Source of the DNA: Thiohalocapsa halophila
GTDB lineage: Bacteria > Pseudomonadota > Gammaproteobacteria > Chromatiales > Chromatiaceae
Reading direction: 5' to 3'
NCBI RefSeq assembly: GCF_016583825.1
Contig: NZ_NRRV01000002.1
Coordinates: 1 to 64,000 of the forward strand
DNA: 64,000 nucleotides
The notes under the pieces were generated by a model that searched no databases, was not told the DNA's origin, and saw nothing but the letters and a program-made list of their open reading frames with translations. A program made the position numbers and the translations under genes. The number at the start of each line of letters is the position of its first letter. Position 1 is the stretch's first letter. Positions 18,070 through 28,355 of this stretch are shown here, piece after piece.

Positions 18070-20601
18070 TCAGGCGCCGCCGCGGGACCGGCGCGGCCTG
18101 TCGGCGTCGACGAAGCCGCGGATACGGGCCGAATTGCCGATCACGGCGAGCGAGCTCAAGGGCATGGAGACGGCCGCCACCAGCGGCGTGATCAGGGCCG
18201 CCATCGCCAGCGGCACCATGATCACATTGTAGGTGATGGACAGGCCGATGTTCTGGCGGATGACCCGCAGCGTGCGCCGCGCGAGGCGGCCCGCATCGCG
18301 CACCCGGTCGAGCTCACTCGCGATGAGCACGATGTCGGCGCTGGCGATGGAGACATCCGTGCCGCTGCCCACGGCGATACCGACATCGGCGCGCACCAAT
18401 GCCGGGGCGTCGTTGATACCGTCGCCCACCATGGCCACGCGCTGTCCGGCGTCCCGCAGTCCGCCGATGACGGCATCCTTGTCCGCAGGCAGCACCTCGG
18501 CGATGACCTGATCCGCGCCCACCTCCGCGGCGACGGCCTCGGCGACCCGGCGGCGGTCGCCGGTGAGCAGGGTGACGCGAATCCCGTCGGCGCGCAATGC
18601 GCGGATAGTGTCGGCGGCATCCGCCCGCGGGCGATCCCGCAGGGTGAAGCGCAGGGCTGCCGCGCCGTCGATGGCGCAGAAGACAGTCCCATCGCCGGCG
18701 TCTGCGCCTGCCCCCTCGTCGGCGAGGCCGGCTGTCACGGCGATGCCGTTGCGCGCGAGCCAGTCCGCCGTGCCGATCACCAGCGCGCTGCCGTCCACCC
18801 GGGCGCTGACGCCATGGCCGGGCTCGGCGGCGAAGTCATCGACCGCCAGCGCCTTGTGGCGGACGCCGGCCGCCTCCGCGAGGTCCACCACTGCACGCGC
18901 CGCCGGATGCTCCGAGTGCCCTTCGAGCGCGGCTGCGACCGCGAGCTGCCGTCGGCGGGGCTCGCTCCAGGCCGCCGGCGTCGCCAGCGGCCACTCGCCC
19001 CCGACATCCCGCACGGCGATGACCCGCGGGCGGCCTTCGGTGATGGTGCCCGTCTTGTCGAAGACGAAGTGGCCGATGGACGACAGGGTCTCGAGCACGG
19101 CGCCGTTCTTCACCAGGATGCCGTGACGGGCTCCGGTGCCGGAGGCCACGGCGATGGCCATGGGCGTGGCGAGGCCGAAGGCACAGGGGCAGGTGATGAT
19201 GAGCACCGAGGTCGCGGCCATCAGCGCCGTCTCGGCATCCTGGCGCACCCAGAAGCCGAAGGTCACGGCCGCCAGGGCCAGGGTCACGGCGACGAACCAG
19301 GGCACGATGCGGTCCGCCGTGCACTGGATGGGCGCCTTGCTGGCCTGGGCGGATTCCACCAGCTCCACGATGCGCCCGAGTGCGCTGTCGCGCAGCACCG
19401 CGGCGACCTGCACCTCCAGGCTGCCGGTGCCATTGAGGGTGCCGGCGGAGACACTGTCGCCCACCGCCCGGGCCACCGGCGTGGACTCGCCGGTGAGCAT
19501 GGACTCGTCCACACGGCTGCGCCCGCGGATGACCTCGCCGTCGGCGGGGATGGTTTCGCCCGGGCGCACCAGCATGACATCGCCCGGGCGCACCGCCCAG
19601 ATGGGCACGATGGACTCTTCGCCGTCCTTGCGCAGGGTCGCCACCCGCGGCTGGAGGTCCAGTAGGCGCTGCGTCGCGGACACCGCCCGGCGCTTGGAGA
19701 TGGCCTCCAGATAGCGGCCCACGAGGATCACGAACAGAAAGTTGACCACCGTGTCCCAGTAGACATGGCCGCTGCCGCCGACGGTGACGTAGAGCGAATA
19801 CAGATAGGTGATGGACGCGCCGATGGCGATGGGCAGGTCCATGCCGAGGCGCAGCCGGCGCAGCCCGCGCCAGGCGCCAGCGTAGAAGGGCCAGCCTGAG
19901 TAGGCCAGCGTCGGCGTCGCAATGAGCAGCCCGATCCAATGGAAGAGGCCGCGGTACTCGCCCTGGTCGGCTCCCGCGTAGAGGGCGATGGAGATCCACA
20001 TCAGGTTCATCGCCGCAAAGCCGGCGAAGGCCATGCGGTAGAGCAGCCGGCGGTTCTCGCGCTGGATGCTCCCCTCTGCCGCCTGCGGGTCGAAGGGCAC
20101 GGCGGCATAGCCGAGGTCCGCGAGGCGTTGCAGCAGCGCCGACAGCCGCACCCGGGTGCTGTCCCATTTGACCCGCAGCCGCCGCCCGGTGAGGTTGACC
20201 CGGGCCTCGCGCACGCCGTCGACGCCGCCGAGGCCCTGCTCGATGAGCCAGACACAGGCGGCGCAGTGGATGCCCTCCACCAGCAGATTGACCTCGCGCT
20301 CGTCGGCGGACCCGGTCACGACCTCCTGCTGGATCTCGTCGAGGTCGTAGAGCGCCAAGTCCTTGGGCGGCTCCGGCGGCGGGCCGAGGAGCTGGCCCTC
20401 CGGCGTCCGCCGGTAGAAGCCCTGGAGGCCGGCGTCGTGGATGGCGGCGCAGACGGCCCGACAGCCCTGGCAGCAGAAGTGACGCAGCCCGCCGCCCACC
20501 TCCGCGCTGATACCGGCCTCGGCGGGTAAGCCGCAGTGATAGCACGGCGCCGGGGCCGGCTCGCCCTGCGCCAATCGGGCGCTGTCCTGGAAGGCGGTCA
20601 C
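18070..20601 (-). CDS. ccoI: copper-transporting P1B-type ATPase for cbb3 assembly
   Basis: An 843-residue copper ATPase of the CcoI/FixI branch. The N-terminus has a cysteine-rich metal-binding region (CYHC near 20-23 and HFCCQGC near 41-47), typical of this branch. An HMA domain follows with CAAC at residues 113-116. Eight membrane helices, TGES in the actuator domain, the CPC transport motif ([14 protein letters not shown]), DKTGT for phosphorylation and [10 protein letters not shown] complete the pump. It supplies copper for the CuB site of the cbb3 oxidase across the inner membrane. It lies between ccoH and ccoS. Confidence 0.95.
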   Translation of the reverse strand: MTAFQDSARLAQGEPAPAPCYHCGLPAEAGISAEVGGGLRHFCCQGCRAVCAAIHDAGLQGFYRRTPEGQLLGPPPEPPKDLALYDLDEIQQEVVTGSADEREVNLLVEGIHCAACVWLIEQGLGGVDGVREARVNLTGRRLRVKWDSTRVRLSALLQRLADLGYAAVPFDPQAAEGSIQRENRRLLYRMAFAGFAAMNLMWISIALYAGADQGEYRGLFHWIGLLIATPTLAYSGWPFYAGAWRGLRRLRLGMDLPIAIGASITYLYSLYVTVGGSGHVYWDTVVNFLFVILVGRYLEAISKRRAVSATQRLLDLQPRVATLRKDGEESIVPIWAVRPGDVMLVRPGETIPADGEVIRGRSRVDESMLTGESTPVARAVGDSVSAGTLNGTGSLEVQVAAVLRDSALGRIVELVESAQASKAPIQCTADRIVPWFVAVTLALAAVTFGFWVRQDAETALMAATSVLIITCPCAFGLATPMAIAVASGTGARHGILVKNGAVLETLSSIGHFVFDKTGTITEGRPRVIAVRDVGGEWPLATPAAWSEPRRRQLAVAAALEGHSEHPAARAVVDLAEAAGVRHKALAVDDFAAEPGHGVSARVDGSALVIGTADWLARNGIAVTAGLADEGAGADAGDGTVFCAIDGAAALRFTLRDRPRADAADTIRALRADGIRVTLLTGDRRRVAEAVAAEVGADQVIAEVLPADKDAVIGGLRDAGQRVAMVGDGINDAPALVRADVGIAVGSGTDVSIASADIVLIASELDRVRDAGRLARRTLRVIRQNIGLSITYNVIMVPLAMAALITPLVAAVSMPLSSLAVIGNSARIRGFVDADRPRRSRGGA

Positions 20602-20763
20602 TGCGTCGGTGGAGGTTGCTGAGCGGTTGTCTCGGGCGCGATCGGTTCGGGGCGGGATCCGGCATGGGCTGAGCCTGTGCCGCGGCGGGCGCTACTGGCC
20701 AACACTGGCGGTCACGGCTGAGTCTCCCGGTTGGGGCGGCCGGCTGGAGCAGCCGGCTGGTGA

Positions 20764-21321
20764 CTAGGGCTGACCGACACTGATGCGCGCGGCGAAGCTG
20801 TGGGCGCCCTCGCCGTGATGCACCGACACGACTGTGTCCCAAATCCCGCCCAGCGGAAAGGTCACCTCTGCTTCGAACAGCCCGGGGCCCACCTCCGTCA
20901 TCGGCAGAGAGAAGTCACGGTCCGCATCCGAGGGACGATAGGCGAAGTACTTGACCCGATCAGCGCCCACCGGCTGGCCCACCTTGTCGACGGCGGCAAA
21001 ACGCACCCGGCTCGCTTGCTCGGCACGGATGTCCGCCGGCGTGTCGATCTGGATAGTCCACTGCGGCCCCTCCGCCAACCGGGTCTGGATGGTGCGCTCC
21101 ACGTCTCGGCCGCGCTCATAGTAGTCGTCGCGGATCAGGCCCGGATTGGTCGTAATGGCCAGCGTCACCATGGTGATGTTGACGCCGAGCACCACCACGA
21201 CTGCACCGATCCAGCCGAGCACCCAGGGGTTCTTCCAGGTCCAGCGCCGCGCGGATGGGCGCGGCTCGGCGTCGTTGTCCATAGGCGGGCCCTCGGCAGC
21301 GGTCATGGTCGGGTTCTGCAT
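20764..21321 (-). CDS. ccoH: cbb3 oxidase assembly protein, FixH/CcoH family
   Basis: About 185 residues. One membrane helix (WVLGWIGAVVVVLGVNITMV) near residues 32-52 is followed by TNPGLIRDDYYERG, the most conserved FixH phrase, and a periplasmic beta-rich domain ending in HSFAARISVG. FixH/CcoH binds and stabilises cbb3 subunits during assembly. The start may be one of the methionines at residues 1, 6 or 14. It follows ccoG by 24 bp on the same strand. Confidence 0.9.
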   Translation of the reverse strand: MQNPTMTAAEGPPMDNDAEPRPSARRWTWKNPWVLGWIGAVVVVLGVNITMVTLAITTNPGLIRDDYYERGRDVERTIQTRLAEGPQWTIQIDTPADIRAEQASRVRFAAVDKVGQPVGADRVKYFAYRPSDADRDFSLPMTEVGPGLFEAEVTFPLGGIWDTVVSVHHGEGAHSFAARISVGQP

Positions 21322-21345
21322 CGGCGGTCTCGATCAAGGCTCGGG

Positions 21346-22782
21346 TCAGGGTTTGGGTCCGAAGAAGGCGCTCTCACGGGTCGCTTCGACCTCGGTGCCG
21401 TCCGGCAGGGTGGCGGCCGCGACGAAGGTCAACGGTATGCGCTCGGCATCGAGGTGCTCCCGATCCATCTTGACGAAGACGATGCCGGGGTTGACCTCGC
21501 CGTGCTTGGCCGCGATGGGCTCCTCGGCACCGCTCAGGGTCACCGGCACCTCGGACTCAACAGACACCGATACCATGAGGTCTTCGCTGGTCTTGTTCAG
21601 CAGCTTCAGGGTGTATTTATTCTGGATGGAGCCGTCGCTCAGCTGCACGAACAGCGGCGCGCGCTCGTGCAGGACCTTCAGCTCGATAGCCGACAGCGAC
21701 GAGAGCCCATAGATGATACCGGAGAGCGCCAGCACCAGAATGGCCCCATAGACCCAAACCCGTGGTCTGGCGATCATGGGCGGCGCGGACTTGCCTTCGA
21801 TTTCGTCCAGGGAGGCATAGCGGATCAGTCCGCGCGGGCGTCCCACCTTGTCCATGACGGCGTTGCAGGCGTCGATGCAGAGCCCGCAGGTGATGCACCC
21901 CTCCTGCTGACCTTGGCGGATATCCACACCAGTGGGGCAGACCGCCACACACTGGTTGCAGTCGACGCAGTCGCCGGTGGTGCGCGTTGCCTCCGTCTCA
22001 CCCTTTTGCATGCGCCCGCGCGGCTCGCCGCGGCGCTCGTCATAGGTGGGCACCACGGTGGTGCGGTCCAGCATCACGCCTTGGATGCGGGCATAGGGAC
22101 AGAGCCAGAAGCAGACTTGCTCGCGCAGCCAGCCGGCAAGCACATAGGTGCCCACGGTGAACAAGGCCACCGACGCGTAAACGGCGGCGTTGGCGTTACC
22201 GACGAAGAAGTCCTGCCAGAGCTTCCCCGCACCATAGAACCAGGCGACGAAGCTGAAGCCGGTCACGAAGCCGATCAGCACCCAGGCGAGGTGCTTGAGC
22301 GCCTTGACGCGGAGCTTGCGGCCGGTCAAAGGTGCCGACTCCAGCTTGCGGCGTTGGGCCGGATTGCCTTCCAGCTTCTCTTCGATCAGTGTGAAAACAT
22401 CCGTCCACACGGTCTGGAAGCAGAAGTAGCCGCAGTAGACCCGTCCGGCCAGCGCCGTAGCCACTGCCAGCAGGATGGCGAAGAACAACAGCAACAACGA
22501 CAGCATCCAGAAGTCCTGCGGGAGCACGGTCACGCCGAACAGGTGATACTGGCGATTCGGGATGTCGAACAGCACCGCCTGCCGTCCGTCCCAGCGCAAA
22601 TAAGGGCCAAGGAAGAAGATCAGCCAAACCGAGGCCGCCAGCCATTTGATGGTGCGCCAGCGCCCGGGGACGCGCTTGGCATGGATGGTCTCGTTCCCGG
22701 TATTGACGTGCCATTGCTCGGCCTCGGCATAGATCTCGTCCATGCCCGCCGTCTGTGCGCCACCGGAAGTACTCTCAGACAT
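21346..22782 (-). CDS. ccoG: cbb3 oxidase accessory ferredoxin-type protein CcoG
   Basis: A 478-residue inner membrane iron-sulfur protein (CcoG/RdxA/FixG). Several helices occupy the first 230 residues. CVDCNQCVAVCPTGVDIRQG and CITCGLCIDACNAVMDK supply two [4Fe-4S] sites near residues 275-310. A C-terminal membrane helix and an immunoglobulin-like periplasmic domain (DGSIQNKYTLKLLNKT) complete the family layout. CcoG is linked to copper reduction during cbb3 maturation. I chose the ATG at 22782 over a GTG at 22791. It starts a second unit, separated from ccoNOQP by a terminator. Confidence 0.95.
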   Translation of the reverse strand: MSESTSGGAQTAGMDEIYAEAEQWHVNTGNETIHAKRVPGRWRTIKWLAASVWLIFFLGPYLRWDGRQAVLFDIPNRQYHLFGVTVLPQDFWMLSLLLLFFAILLAVATALAGRVYCGYFCFQTVWTDVFTLIEEKLEGNPAQRRKLESAPLTGRKLRVKALKHLAWVLIGFVTGFSFVAWFYGAGKLWQDFFVGNANAAVYASVALFTVGTYVLAGWLREQVCFWLCPYARIQGVMLDRTTVVPTYDERRGEPRGRMQKGETEATRTTGDCVDCNQCVAVCPTGVDIRQGQQEGCITCGLCIDACNAVMDKVGRPRGLIRYASLDEIEGKSAPPMIARPRVWVYGAILVLALSGIIYGLSSLSAIELKVLHERAPLFVQLSDGSIQNKYTLKLLNKTSEDLMVSVSVESEVPVTLSGAEEPIAAKHGEVNPGIVFVKMDREHLDAERIPLTFVAAATLPDGTEVEATRESAFFGPKP

Positions 22783-22896
22783 CGGGTCCACCGTCGTTCA
22801 GTTGCGGGCCGCGACCACACGGCCGTCGGCGTTGGTGGGCTTGCGCTGCGCGATGACGCGAACGATAGCCGTCACGGACCCGCAATAACATTCGCC

Positions 22897-22924
22897 AAAA
22901 AAAAAGGGGATCTGCGCGATCCCC
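22897..22924 (-). terminator. rho-independent terminator between the ccoNOQP unit and ccoG
   Basis: Read on the minus strand: a perfect 7-bp stem (ggggatc / gatcccc) with a 5-nt loop, then nine T residues. It ends the oxidase structural unit before the maturation genes, so ccoG needs read-through or its own promoter in 22783-22896. A second imperfect hairpin lies at about 22962-22991. Confidence 0.9.
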
Positions 22925-23106
22925 ATTGCTCCGCCTCTCATCCCCCGCTTGCCTTAGTCCAGGGGAATGCCGCAACTATTCGGCATCCCCCTGCGGGCCT
23001 TGCTGCACCGCCATTCGCAAGCGCTTACCAATGGAGGAGCCTGGAAACCGCGTTTTTTGGATCCCTCGGGTTTCTGGCCAGGCTGGCCGCTCAATCGCTA
23101 TCTCCG

Positions 23107-23247
23107 TTAAGACTGCTCTCCACCGCCTTTGTGTCGCTCGGCGTCCTCGTTCATCAGCTTCACCACCTTGAAAGCCAGGTAAATAAAGATGACAACGGCG
23201 ATGATGACGCTGATGATCGAGCCCCAAAAAACCGCGTCGAAGTGCAT
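23107..23247 (-). CDS. 46-residue single-helix membrane protein in the cbb3 operon
   Basis: A short gene downstream of ccoP. It encodes 46 residues: MHFDAVFWGSIISVIIAV starts the protein, one membrane helix continues to about residue 27, and a charged end reads VKLMNEDAERHKGGGEQS. A strong ribosome binding site (GAGGAGG, 5 bases before the ATG) supports translation. The layout resembles DUF3149-type small proteins and also recalls CcoM, the small accessory subunit seen in some Pseudomonas cbb3 oxidases; I cannot decide between these. It is 78 bp after ccoP and ahead of the operon terminator, so it is cotranscribed with ccoNOQP. Confidence 0.7.
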   Translation of the reverse strand: MHFDAVFWGSIISVIIAVVIFIYLAFKVVKLMNEDAERHKGGGEQS

Positions 23248-23325
23248 GCTATCCTCCTCGACTCCCCGATTTGAGCCCCGGCCGGGGCCGCCGACGACGT
23301 CGCGCAGCGGCCCGTCGGGCGGTGC

Positions 23326-24249
23326 CTATTGTCCGCCACCGAGCTGGTGGACGTATACCGACAGCATCTTGATCTGCTGCGGCGTAAGCTTGCCTTCCAA
23401 CTGCCCGACGTCGGAGAAGGCGGGCATGACCGCATCCCGCGTCTGCTCGACCCCGGGCTGGTTCACGCCATACTTGATGGTGTGCTTGGCGCTCTCGTAG
23501 CCACCGGGCCGGAAGCGCCAGATGCTGTCCGTGAGGTTCGCCGCGCCGACTGTCACGATCTCACCGTTGGGGAGCTCAGCGAGCACGCCATCACCCTTGG
23601 GGCCATGGCAAGCCTGACAGCCCTTCTCGTTGTATAGCGCCCAGCCGGCCTCACTGCCCTCGCCGCCCTCGGATAGCTCGACGACGAATTTGGAGAGCTG
23701 GTCGATCTCCGCGTCGCTGAGGATGCTGGCGTGCGCCGTCATCGCGCCCTTGCGACCGTTGGTGATGCTCTCGCTGATCTTGCCCAGCGAGCCGCCATAG
23801 AGCCAGTCATCGTCGGCCAGCACCGGATAGCCCGGATTGCCCTGACCGCCGCTGCCATGACAGCCGGCGCAGTAGTCGCCGAAGAGCACCTTCGACGACG
23901 CCAGGGTGTATTGCAGCAGCCCCGGATCATCGACGACCTGCGCCGGCGTCATGTCGGCGATCTGCTCGTCGTATTTCGCCCGTACCGCCTCGACCTGTGC
24001 CACGCCCTGCTTGTACTCCTTGATGGAGCTCCAGCCGAGGATGCCGGGGGTGAAGTCCTCGCCCTCCTCGGCCTGCCCCGGCAGCGCCGGCCACATGGGA
24101 TAGAGGATTGCGTACAGTACCCACCAGGCGACCGAGGCCCAGAACGCAATCATCCACCAGCGCGGTGGCGGGTTCTTCAGCTCCCGCAGGTTGTCATCCC
24201 AGAAGTGCCCGGTGTTTTGCTCACCGGGAAAAGGGTTATTTTCCGCCAT
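23326..24249 (-). CDS. ccoP: cbb3 oxidase diheme cytochrome c subunit
   Basis: A 307-residue subunit. An N-terminal membrane helix (WWMIAFWASVAWWVLYAILYP) anchors two cytochrome c domains in the periplasm, with CAGCH near residue 129 and CQACH near residue 212, each followed by a distal methionine. The DGIWEDNNPLP-type opening of the family is present as a variant (HFWDDNLRELKNPPPRWW). CcoP takes electrons from soluble cytochromes and passes them to CcoO. It overlaps the ccoQ end by 14 bp. Confidence 0.97.
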   Translation of the reverse strand: MAENNPFPGEQNTGHFWDDNLRELKNPPPRWWMIAFWASVAWWVLYAILYPMWPALPGQAEEGEDFTPGILGWSSIKEYKQGVAQVEAVRAKYDEQIADMTPAQVVDDPGLLQYTLASSKVLFGDYCAGCHGSGGQGNPGYPVLADDDWLYGGSLGKISESITNGRKGAMTAHASILSDAEIDQLSKFVVELSEGGEGSEAGWALYNEKGCQACHGPKGDGVLAELPNGEIVTVGAANLTDSIWRFRPGGYESAKHTIKYGVNQPGVEQTRDAVMPAFSDVGQLEGKLTPQQIKMLSVYVHQLGGGQ

Positions 24250-24442
24250 CGTTGTCTCCGAGATCTTCGAGGTCTTCGTCGAAGGGGATGTGCTTTCTGG
24301 ATTCCAGCTTGTCGCGATGCTTCGGCCGGAACACCTGGAAATAGGCGACCACCATCAGGACGAAGATGACGACAGTGAGGATCAGACCGACCCAATCGGT
24401 CGGCGTCATCGCGCCCCAGTCAGTCTTGAAATAGTCCGACAT
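24236..24442 (-). CDS. ccoQ: cbb3 oxidase small subunit CcoQ
   Basis: A 68-residue membrane protein with one helix (WVGLILTVVIFVLMVVAYFQVF), then the family phrase FRPKHRDKLESRKHIPFDED and an acidic tail. CcoQ stabilises the cbb3 complex, especially with oxygen present. It sits one base after the ccoO stop and overlaps the ccoP start. Confidence 0.93.
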   Translation of the reverse strand: MSDYFKTDWGAMTPTDWVGLILTVVIFVLMVVAYFQVFRPKHRDKLESRKHIPFDEDLEDLGDNDGGK

Positions 24443-24443
24443 C

Positions 24444-25196
24444 TTATTGGCGGTAATCCACGCCGGGTTCCAGCTTCGCCATGGTGCCCAGGACCTGGAG
24501 GTAGGCGATCATCGCATCCATCTCGGTCTTGCCTTTCACGAGGGCGGGTGCGTTCTCGATGTCCGCATCGTTGTAGGGCACGCCGATGGCGCGCAGGCCC
24601 TTCATGTGCCGCTGCATCCGCTTGCCTTTCACCATGCGCTCCTGCAGCCACGGGTACGCGGGCATAATGGACTCCGGCACCACGGATTGCGGGTCCACAA
24701 GGTGCTGACGGTGCCATTCATCCGAATACTTGCCGCCGACGCGGGCCATGTCCGGACCGGTTCGCTTAGAGCCCCACTGGAACGGGTGATCGAACATGGA
24801 CTCCGACGCCAGTGAATAGTGGCCGTAGCGCTCACGCTCATCGCGGAACGGGCGCACCATCTGCGAATGGCACAGGTAGCAGCCTTCGCGCTGGTAGATG
24901 TCGCGGCCGGCGAGCTCCAGCGCCGTGTAGGGACGGACACCGTCACCGGGCTCCCAGCTCCATTGCTCCTTGCCTTCCGCGCTCACGGTCACGATGGGCT
25001 CCGCGCCGGGGCTCTCCTTATTCCACACGATCTCGGGGAAGCGGTTCGCCTCCTCGGTGCTCTTGAGATAGAACAGCGGCACGATCTCGACGATGCCACC
25101 GATGGAGAGCACGATGGCCAGCACGATGAGCAGGCCCCAGATGTTGCGCTCCATGCGCTCCTGAATCCCCTTCGGAGGGGTGTTGCTGTCGGACAT
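24444..25196 (-). CDS. ccoO: cbb3 oxidase monoheme cytochrome c subunit
   Basis: A 250-residue subunit with an N-terminal membrane helix ([20 protein letters not shown]) and one periplasmic cytochrome c domain. The heme site is [12 protein letters not shown] near residue 106, and the distal methionine is in [13 protein letters not shown]. It passes electrons from CcoP to the heme b in CcoN. It is 39 bp after ccoN. Length and motifs match the family over the whole protein. Confidence 0.97.
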   Translation of the reverse strand: MSDSNTPPKGIQERMERNIWGLLIVLAIVLSIGGIVEIVPLFYLKSTEEANRFPEIVWNKESPGAEPIVTVSAEGKEQWSWEPGDGVRPYTALELAGRDIYQREGCYLCHSQMVRPFRDERERYGHYSLASESMFDHPFQWGSKRTGPDMARVGGKYSDEWHRQHLVDPQSVVPESIMPAYPWLQERMVKGKRMQRHMKGLRAIGVPYNDADIENAPALVKGKTEMDAMIAYLQVLGTMAKLEPGVDYRQ

Positions 25197-25235
25197 TACA
25201 GTACTCCAGATTCGTCGTCTCTAGGCCCCGTGCGC

Positions 25236-26687
25236 TCAGGCTGCGGCCGGCGTGAGGGTGCCGCGGGCGTCGCGCAGGCTGCCCTGCGTCGAGGCCTTGC
25301 GCACCGTCATCAGGATGTTGAACAGCATAATCACGGCCCCGATGAGGAAGATGCCGCCGCCCACGGCGCGCATGGCGTAGTACGGATGCATTGCCGCGAC
25401 GGATTCCACGAAGGTGTAGGCCAGGGTCCCGTATTCGTCATAGGCGCGCCACATCAGGCCCTGCATGATGCCGGCCACCCACATGGCGACGACATAGATC
25501 ACCGTACCGATGGTGGCAGTCCAGAAATGGACATTCACCAGGCTCTCGGACCACATCTCGGTGTGCCACAGGCGGGTCATCAGATGGTAGATGGCACCGA
25601 TGGAAATGCCCGCGACCCAGCCGAGTGCGCCGGAGTGGACGTGGCCGATGGTCCAGTCGGTGTAATGGGACAGTGCGTTCACGGTCTTCAGCGACATGAC
25701 CGGACCCTCGAAGGTGGACATGGCGTAGAAGGCCAGGGCGATGATCAGGAAGCGCAGCACGTAATCGGTGCGCAGTTTGTCCCAGGCCCCGGAGAGAGTC
25801 ATCATGCCGTTTACGGCGCCGCCCCAGGAGGGAATGATCATGGCCAGCGAGACCGCGGCCCCGAGGGATCCGGTCCAGTCCGGCAGCGCGGTGTATTGCA
25901 AGTGATGCGCACCGAGCCAGACATAGCCGAACATCAGCGCCCAGAAGTGAATGACGGAGAGGCGATAGGAGTAGACCGGACGGTTCGCCTGCTTCGGCAC
26001 GAAGTAGTACATGATGCCGAGGAAGCCGGCGGTAAGGTAGAAGCCGACTGCATTATGGCCCCACCACCACTGGATCATGGCGTCCTGCACACCGGAGAAG
26101 AGGCTGTAGGATTTGAACACACCCACCGGAATGGACAGGCTGTTCACCACGTGCAGGTAGACGATCATCACCATCATACCGAGGAAGAACCAGTTCGACA
26201 CATAGATGTGCGAGGTCTTGCGGATGGCGATGGTCATGACGAAGTTGGCCGTGAAGGCGAGCCAGACCACGGCGATGAGGATATCGATGGGCCATTCCAG
26301 CTCGGCATATTCCTTGGACTGGGTCAGTCCCAGCGGCAGCGTGATGACCGCCAGCACGATGATCGCGTTCCAGCCCCAGAACGTGAACCAGGCGAGCTTT
26401 TCGCTCCACAGGCGGACGCCGCAGGTGCGCTGGACGGTGTAGAAGGCGGTCGCCATCAGGGTACAGCCGCCGAAGGCGAAGATGACGGCGTTGGTGTGCA
26501 CCGGGCGCAGGCGCCCGAACGACAGGTAGGGGCTGTCAAAGTTGAGGAACGGCCAGGCGAGCTCTGCGGCGATGTAGACGCCGACGGCCGCGCCCACGAC
26601 CAGGTACACGACCGCCATGATCGTGAACCAGCGTACAACGTCGAAACTGTATTTTTGCTCGGCTAGCCGATCGGCTGTGGCTTCCAT
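25236..26687 (-). CDS. ccoN: cbb3 oxidase catalytic subunit I
   Basis: A 483-residue membrane protein with 12 or more helices, the heme b/b3-CuB subunit that reduces oxygen and pumps protons. Histidine ligands are in [27 protein letters not shown] and [12 protein letters not shown]. The subunit begins [19 protein letters not shown], as in other CcoN proteins. The start has a GAGGG close by. It opens ccoNOQP, a high-affinity oxidase operon for low-oxygen respiration; a candidate promoter lies about 100 bp upstream. Confidence 0.97.
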   Translation of the reverse strand: MEATADRLAEQKYSFDVVRWFTIMAVVYLVVGAAVGVYIAAELAWPFLNFDSPYLSFGRLRPVHTNAVIFAFGGCTLMATAFYTVQRTCGVRLWSEKLAWFTFWGWNAIIVLAVITLPLGLTQSKEYAELEWPIDILIAVVWLAFTANFVMTIAIRKTSHIYVSNWFFLGMMVMIVYLHVVNSLSIPVGVFKSYSLFSGVQDAMIQWWWGHNAVGFYLTAGFLGIMYYFVPKQANRPVYSYRLSVIHFWALMFGYVWLGAHHLQYTALPDWTGSLGAAVSLAMIIPSWGGAVNGMMTLSGAWDKLRTDYVLRFLIIALAFYAMSTFEGPVMSLKTVNALSHYTDWTIGHVHSGALGWVAGISIGAIYHLMTRLWHTEMWSESLVNVHFWTATIGTVIYVVAMWVAGIMQGLMWRAYDEYGTLAYTFVESVAAMHPYYAMRAVGGGIFLIGAVIMLFNILMTVRKASTQGSLRDARGTLTPAAA

Positions 26688-26781
26688 AGGACCCTCTAAC
26701 GGACTAGAGAAAAAAGGACTTTCGCTTGCTGTTTTCCACCCTGGAAATCATGCGCTGTAACCACAACGCCTAGACCGCGCA

Positions 26782-26810
26782 ATGACAATTGATCACCGGG
26801 CGAAAGTCAA
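26782..26810 (-). promoter_or_regulatory. candidate sigma-70 promoter of ccoNOQP
   Basis: On the minus strand TTGACT is followed after 17 bp by TGTCAT, about 100 bp before ccoN. The spacing is ideal but the -10 is weak (4 of 6). The spacer includes a GATCAA half of an FNR/ANR-type site, but the partner half (TTGAT) at proper distance is missing, so oxygen control is not shown. Confidence 0.35.
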
Positions 26811-27274
26811 GCTGAGGACAACACTCGGGATTGGGTGACGCCGGCGGGAATCGCGGTTTTCTTGATCCCGAACAGTCGTCTAGAAGAATAGCCCTGACGC
26901 CGTAACCCTCTATTTCTCTGGCATATTTCGGCCTGGCGGGGGCGTCGGGACAGGCTCCCGCCGCGCACGGCGAGCACCGGCGACCTTGGCTCGGAGCTTG
27001 CTTTGAGCGGGACGGGTAGCGCAGGCGTGCGACAGCGCCGCACACCGAGGCTCTGGAGAGGCCTCCGCTGGGCACGGTGGGCGCCTGTAGGCCGAGCCCC
27101 ACGGGCAAGCCGAGCCCCATGCGCGGGTCGGGAGCACGCTGCGCAGACGGGGCCGGTCGGCCGCGGCCCGGGTCACGACGGGTCGAGCCGCGCGAGCGGC
27201 GTCGCGAAGCCGGTGGCGCGCGGCGGTCGCCGCGCGGCCGGAGTGGCGGCCCGCGCCGGCGGGCCGGGCTCGGG
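26811..27274. other. intergenic region between rpoS and ccoN
   Basis: A GC-rich gap downstream of rpoS and upstream of the ccoN promoter. It holds an inverted repeat at 27217-27236 (9-bp stem, 2-nt loop) about 40 bp after the rpoS stop, without a T-run. Reading frames cross it on both strands but none shows family resemblance. I see no RNA gene. Confidence 0.4.
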
Positions 27275-28285
27275 CTACTTGAAGAAGGCCTCGACGGAGA
27301 AGCCCTCCTTTTCCAGGATGTCCCGCAGGCGCCGCAGGGCGTCCATCTGGATCTGGCGGACCCGCTCGCGGGTGACGCCGAGCTCATTGGCGACGCGCTC
27401 CAGGGTTGAGTGCTCGTAGCCGTGCAGTCCGAAGCGCCGCTCGACGACCTCGCGCTGCTTGTCGTTCAGCTTATCCAGCCAATGGTCCAGATTGGTGTGG
27501 ATGTCGGCATCCTGGATGTCGTCGCTCGGGTCCTGGGCGCTGTCGTCGGGCAGCATATCCACCAGCGGCTTGTCCGCGTCCTTGCCGTAGGGCGTATCCA
27601 CCGACGCGATGCGCTCGTTCAGGCCGAGCATGCGCTTGACCTCGCCGATGGGCTTGTCCAGCAGCTCTGCGATCTCCTCGGTGCTCGGCTCGTGGTCCAG
27701 CTGCTGCGCCAGCATCCGTGTGGCCTTCAGGTAGACGTTGATCTCCTTGACCACGTGGATGGGCAGACGCACGGTGCGCGTCTGGTTCATGATGGCCCGC
27801 TCCATGGTCTGGCGGATCCACCATGTGGCATAGGTGGAGAAGCGAAAGCCCCGCTCCGGATCGAACTTCTCCACCGCCCGGATGAGCCCGAGGTTGCCCT
27901 CCTCGATGAGATCCAGCAAAGGCAGCCCGCGGTTCAAGTAGCGGCGCGCGATCTTCACCACCAACCGCAGATTGCTCACGATCATCCGCGAGCGGGCCTC
28001 CTCGTCGCCCTGCTGGGCGAGGCGCGCGTAGTGGATCTCTTCCTCGGCGGTGAGGAGCTTGGACTCGCCGATCTCGTTCAGGTACAGCCGCGTGGCGTCG
28101 AAGTCGCTGTCGCCGGCGGAAAACCGGTGGCCTGCGGCGCGCTCGCCGCCATGGTCATCGCTGGTCTCGGCGCCGTCGGCATCGTCGTCGGCGGCCGGAT
28201 CAGCGTCGCCGCCCTCGAGCAGCATGTCCTCCTCGTCCGGCACCTCTTCCGTGTCCGGTTCGTCATCGCGTTCTTGCGTGGACAT
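27275..28285 (-). CDS. rpoS: RNA polymerase sigma factor RpoS
   Basis: A 336-residue group 2 sigma-70 factor for general stress and stationary phase. After an acidic N-terminus of about 60 residues comes region 1.2 ([20 protein letters not shown]), region 2 ([20 protein letters not shown] and [16 protein letters not shown]), region 3 and the region 4 helix-turn-helix ([18 protein letters not shown]). Region 3-4 linkers match RpoS and not RpoD in length. GAGGGG lies 7 bases before the ATG at 28285. It ends the surE-pcm-nlpD-rpoS block; in relatives the main rpoS promoter lies inside nlpD. Confidence 0.96.
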   Translation of the reverse strand: MSTQERDDEPDTEEVPDEEDMLLEGGDADPAADDDADGAETSDDHGGERAAGHRFSAGDSDFDATRLYLNEIGESKLLTAEEEIHYARLAQQGDEEARSRMIVSNLRLVVKIARRYLNRGLPLLDLIEEGNLGLIRAVEKFDPERGFRFSTYATWWIRQTMERAIMNQTRTVRLPIHVVKEINVYLKATRMLAQQLDHEPSTEEIAELLDKPIGEVKRMLGLNERIASVDTPYGKDADKPLVDMLPDDSAQDPSDDIQDADIHTNLDHWLDKLNDKQREVVERRFGLHGYEHSTLERVANELGVTRERVRQIQMDALRRLRDILEKEGFSVEAFFK

Positions 28286-28355
28286 GGGACACCCCTCAAG
28301 CGGCTTCGGGATGCGGCCTGGGCGACTGGCGCAACCCTGTGATGGTGTGGCCTTC

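Noticed and set aside
22962..22991. Hairpin after the 46-residue gene considered as a second terminator
   Set aside because: The stem is imperfect and has no T-run; the perfect hairpin at 22897-22924 is the better terminator.
26782..26810. FNR/ANR box upstream of ccoN
   Set aside because: Only one half (GATCAA) fits; TTGAT at the required spacing is missing, so oxygen control cannot be claimed.
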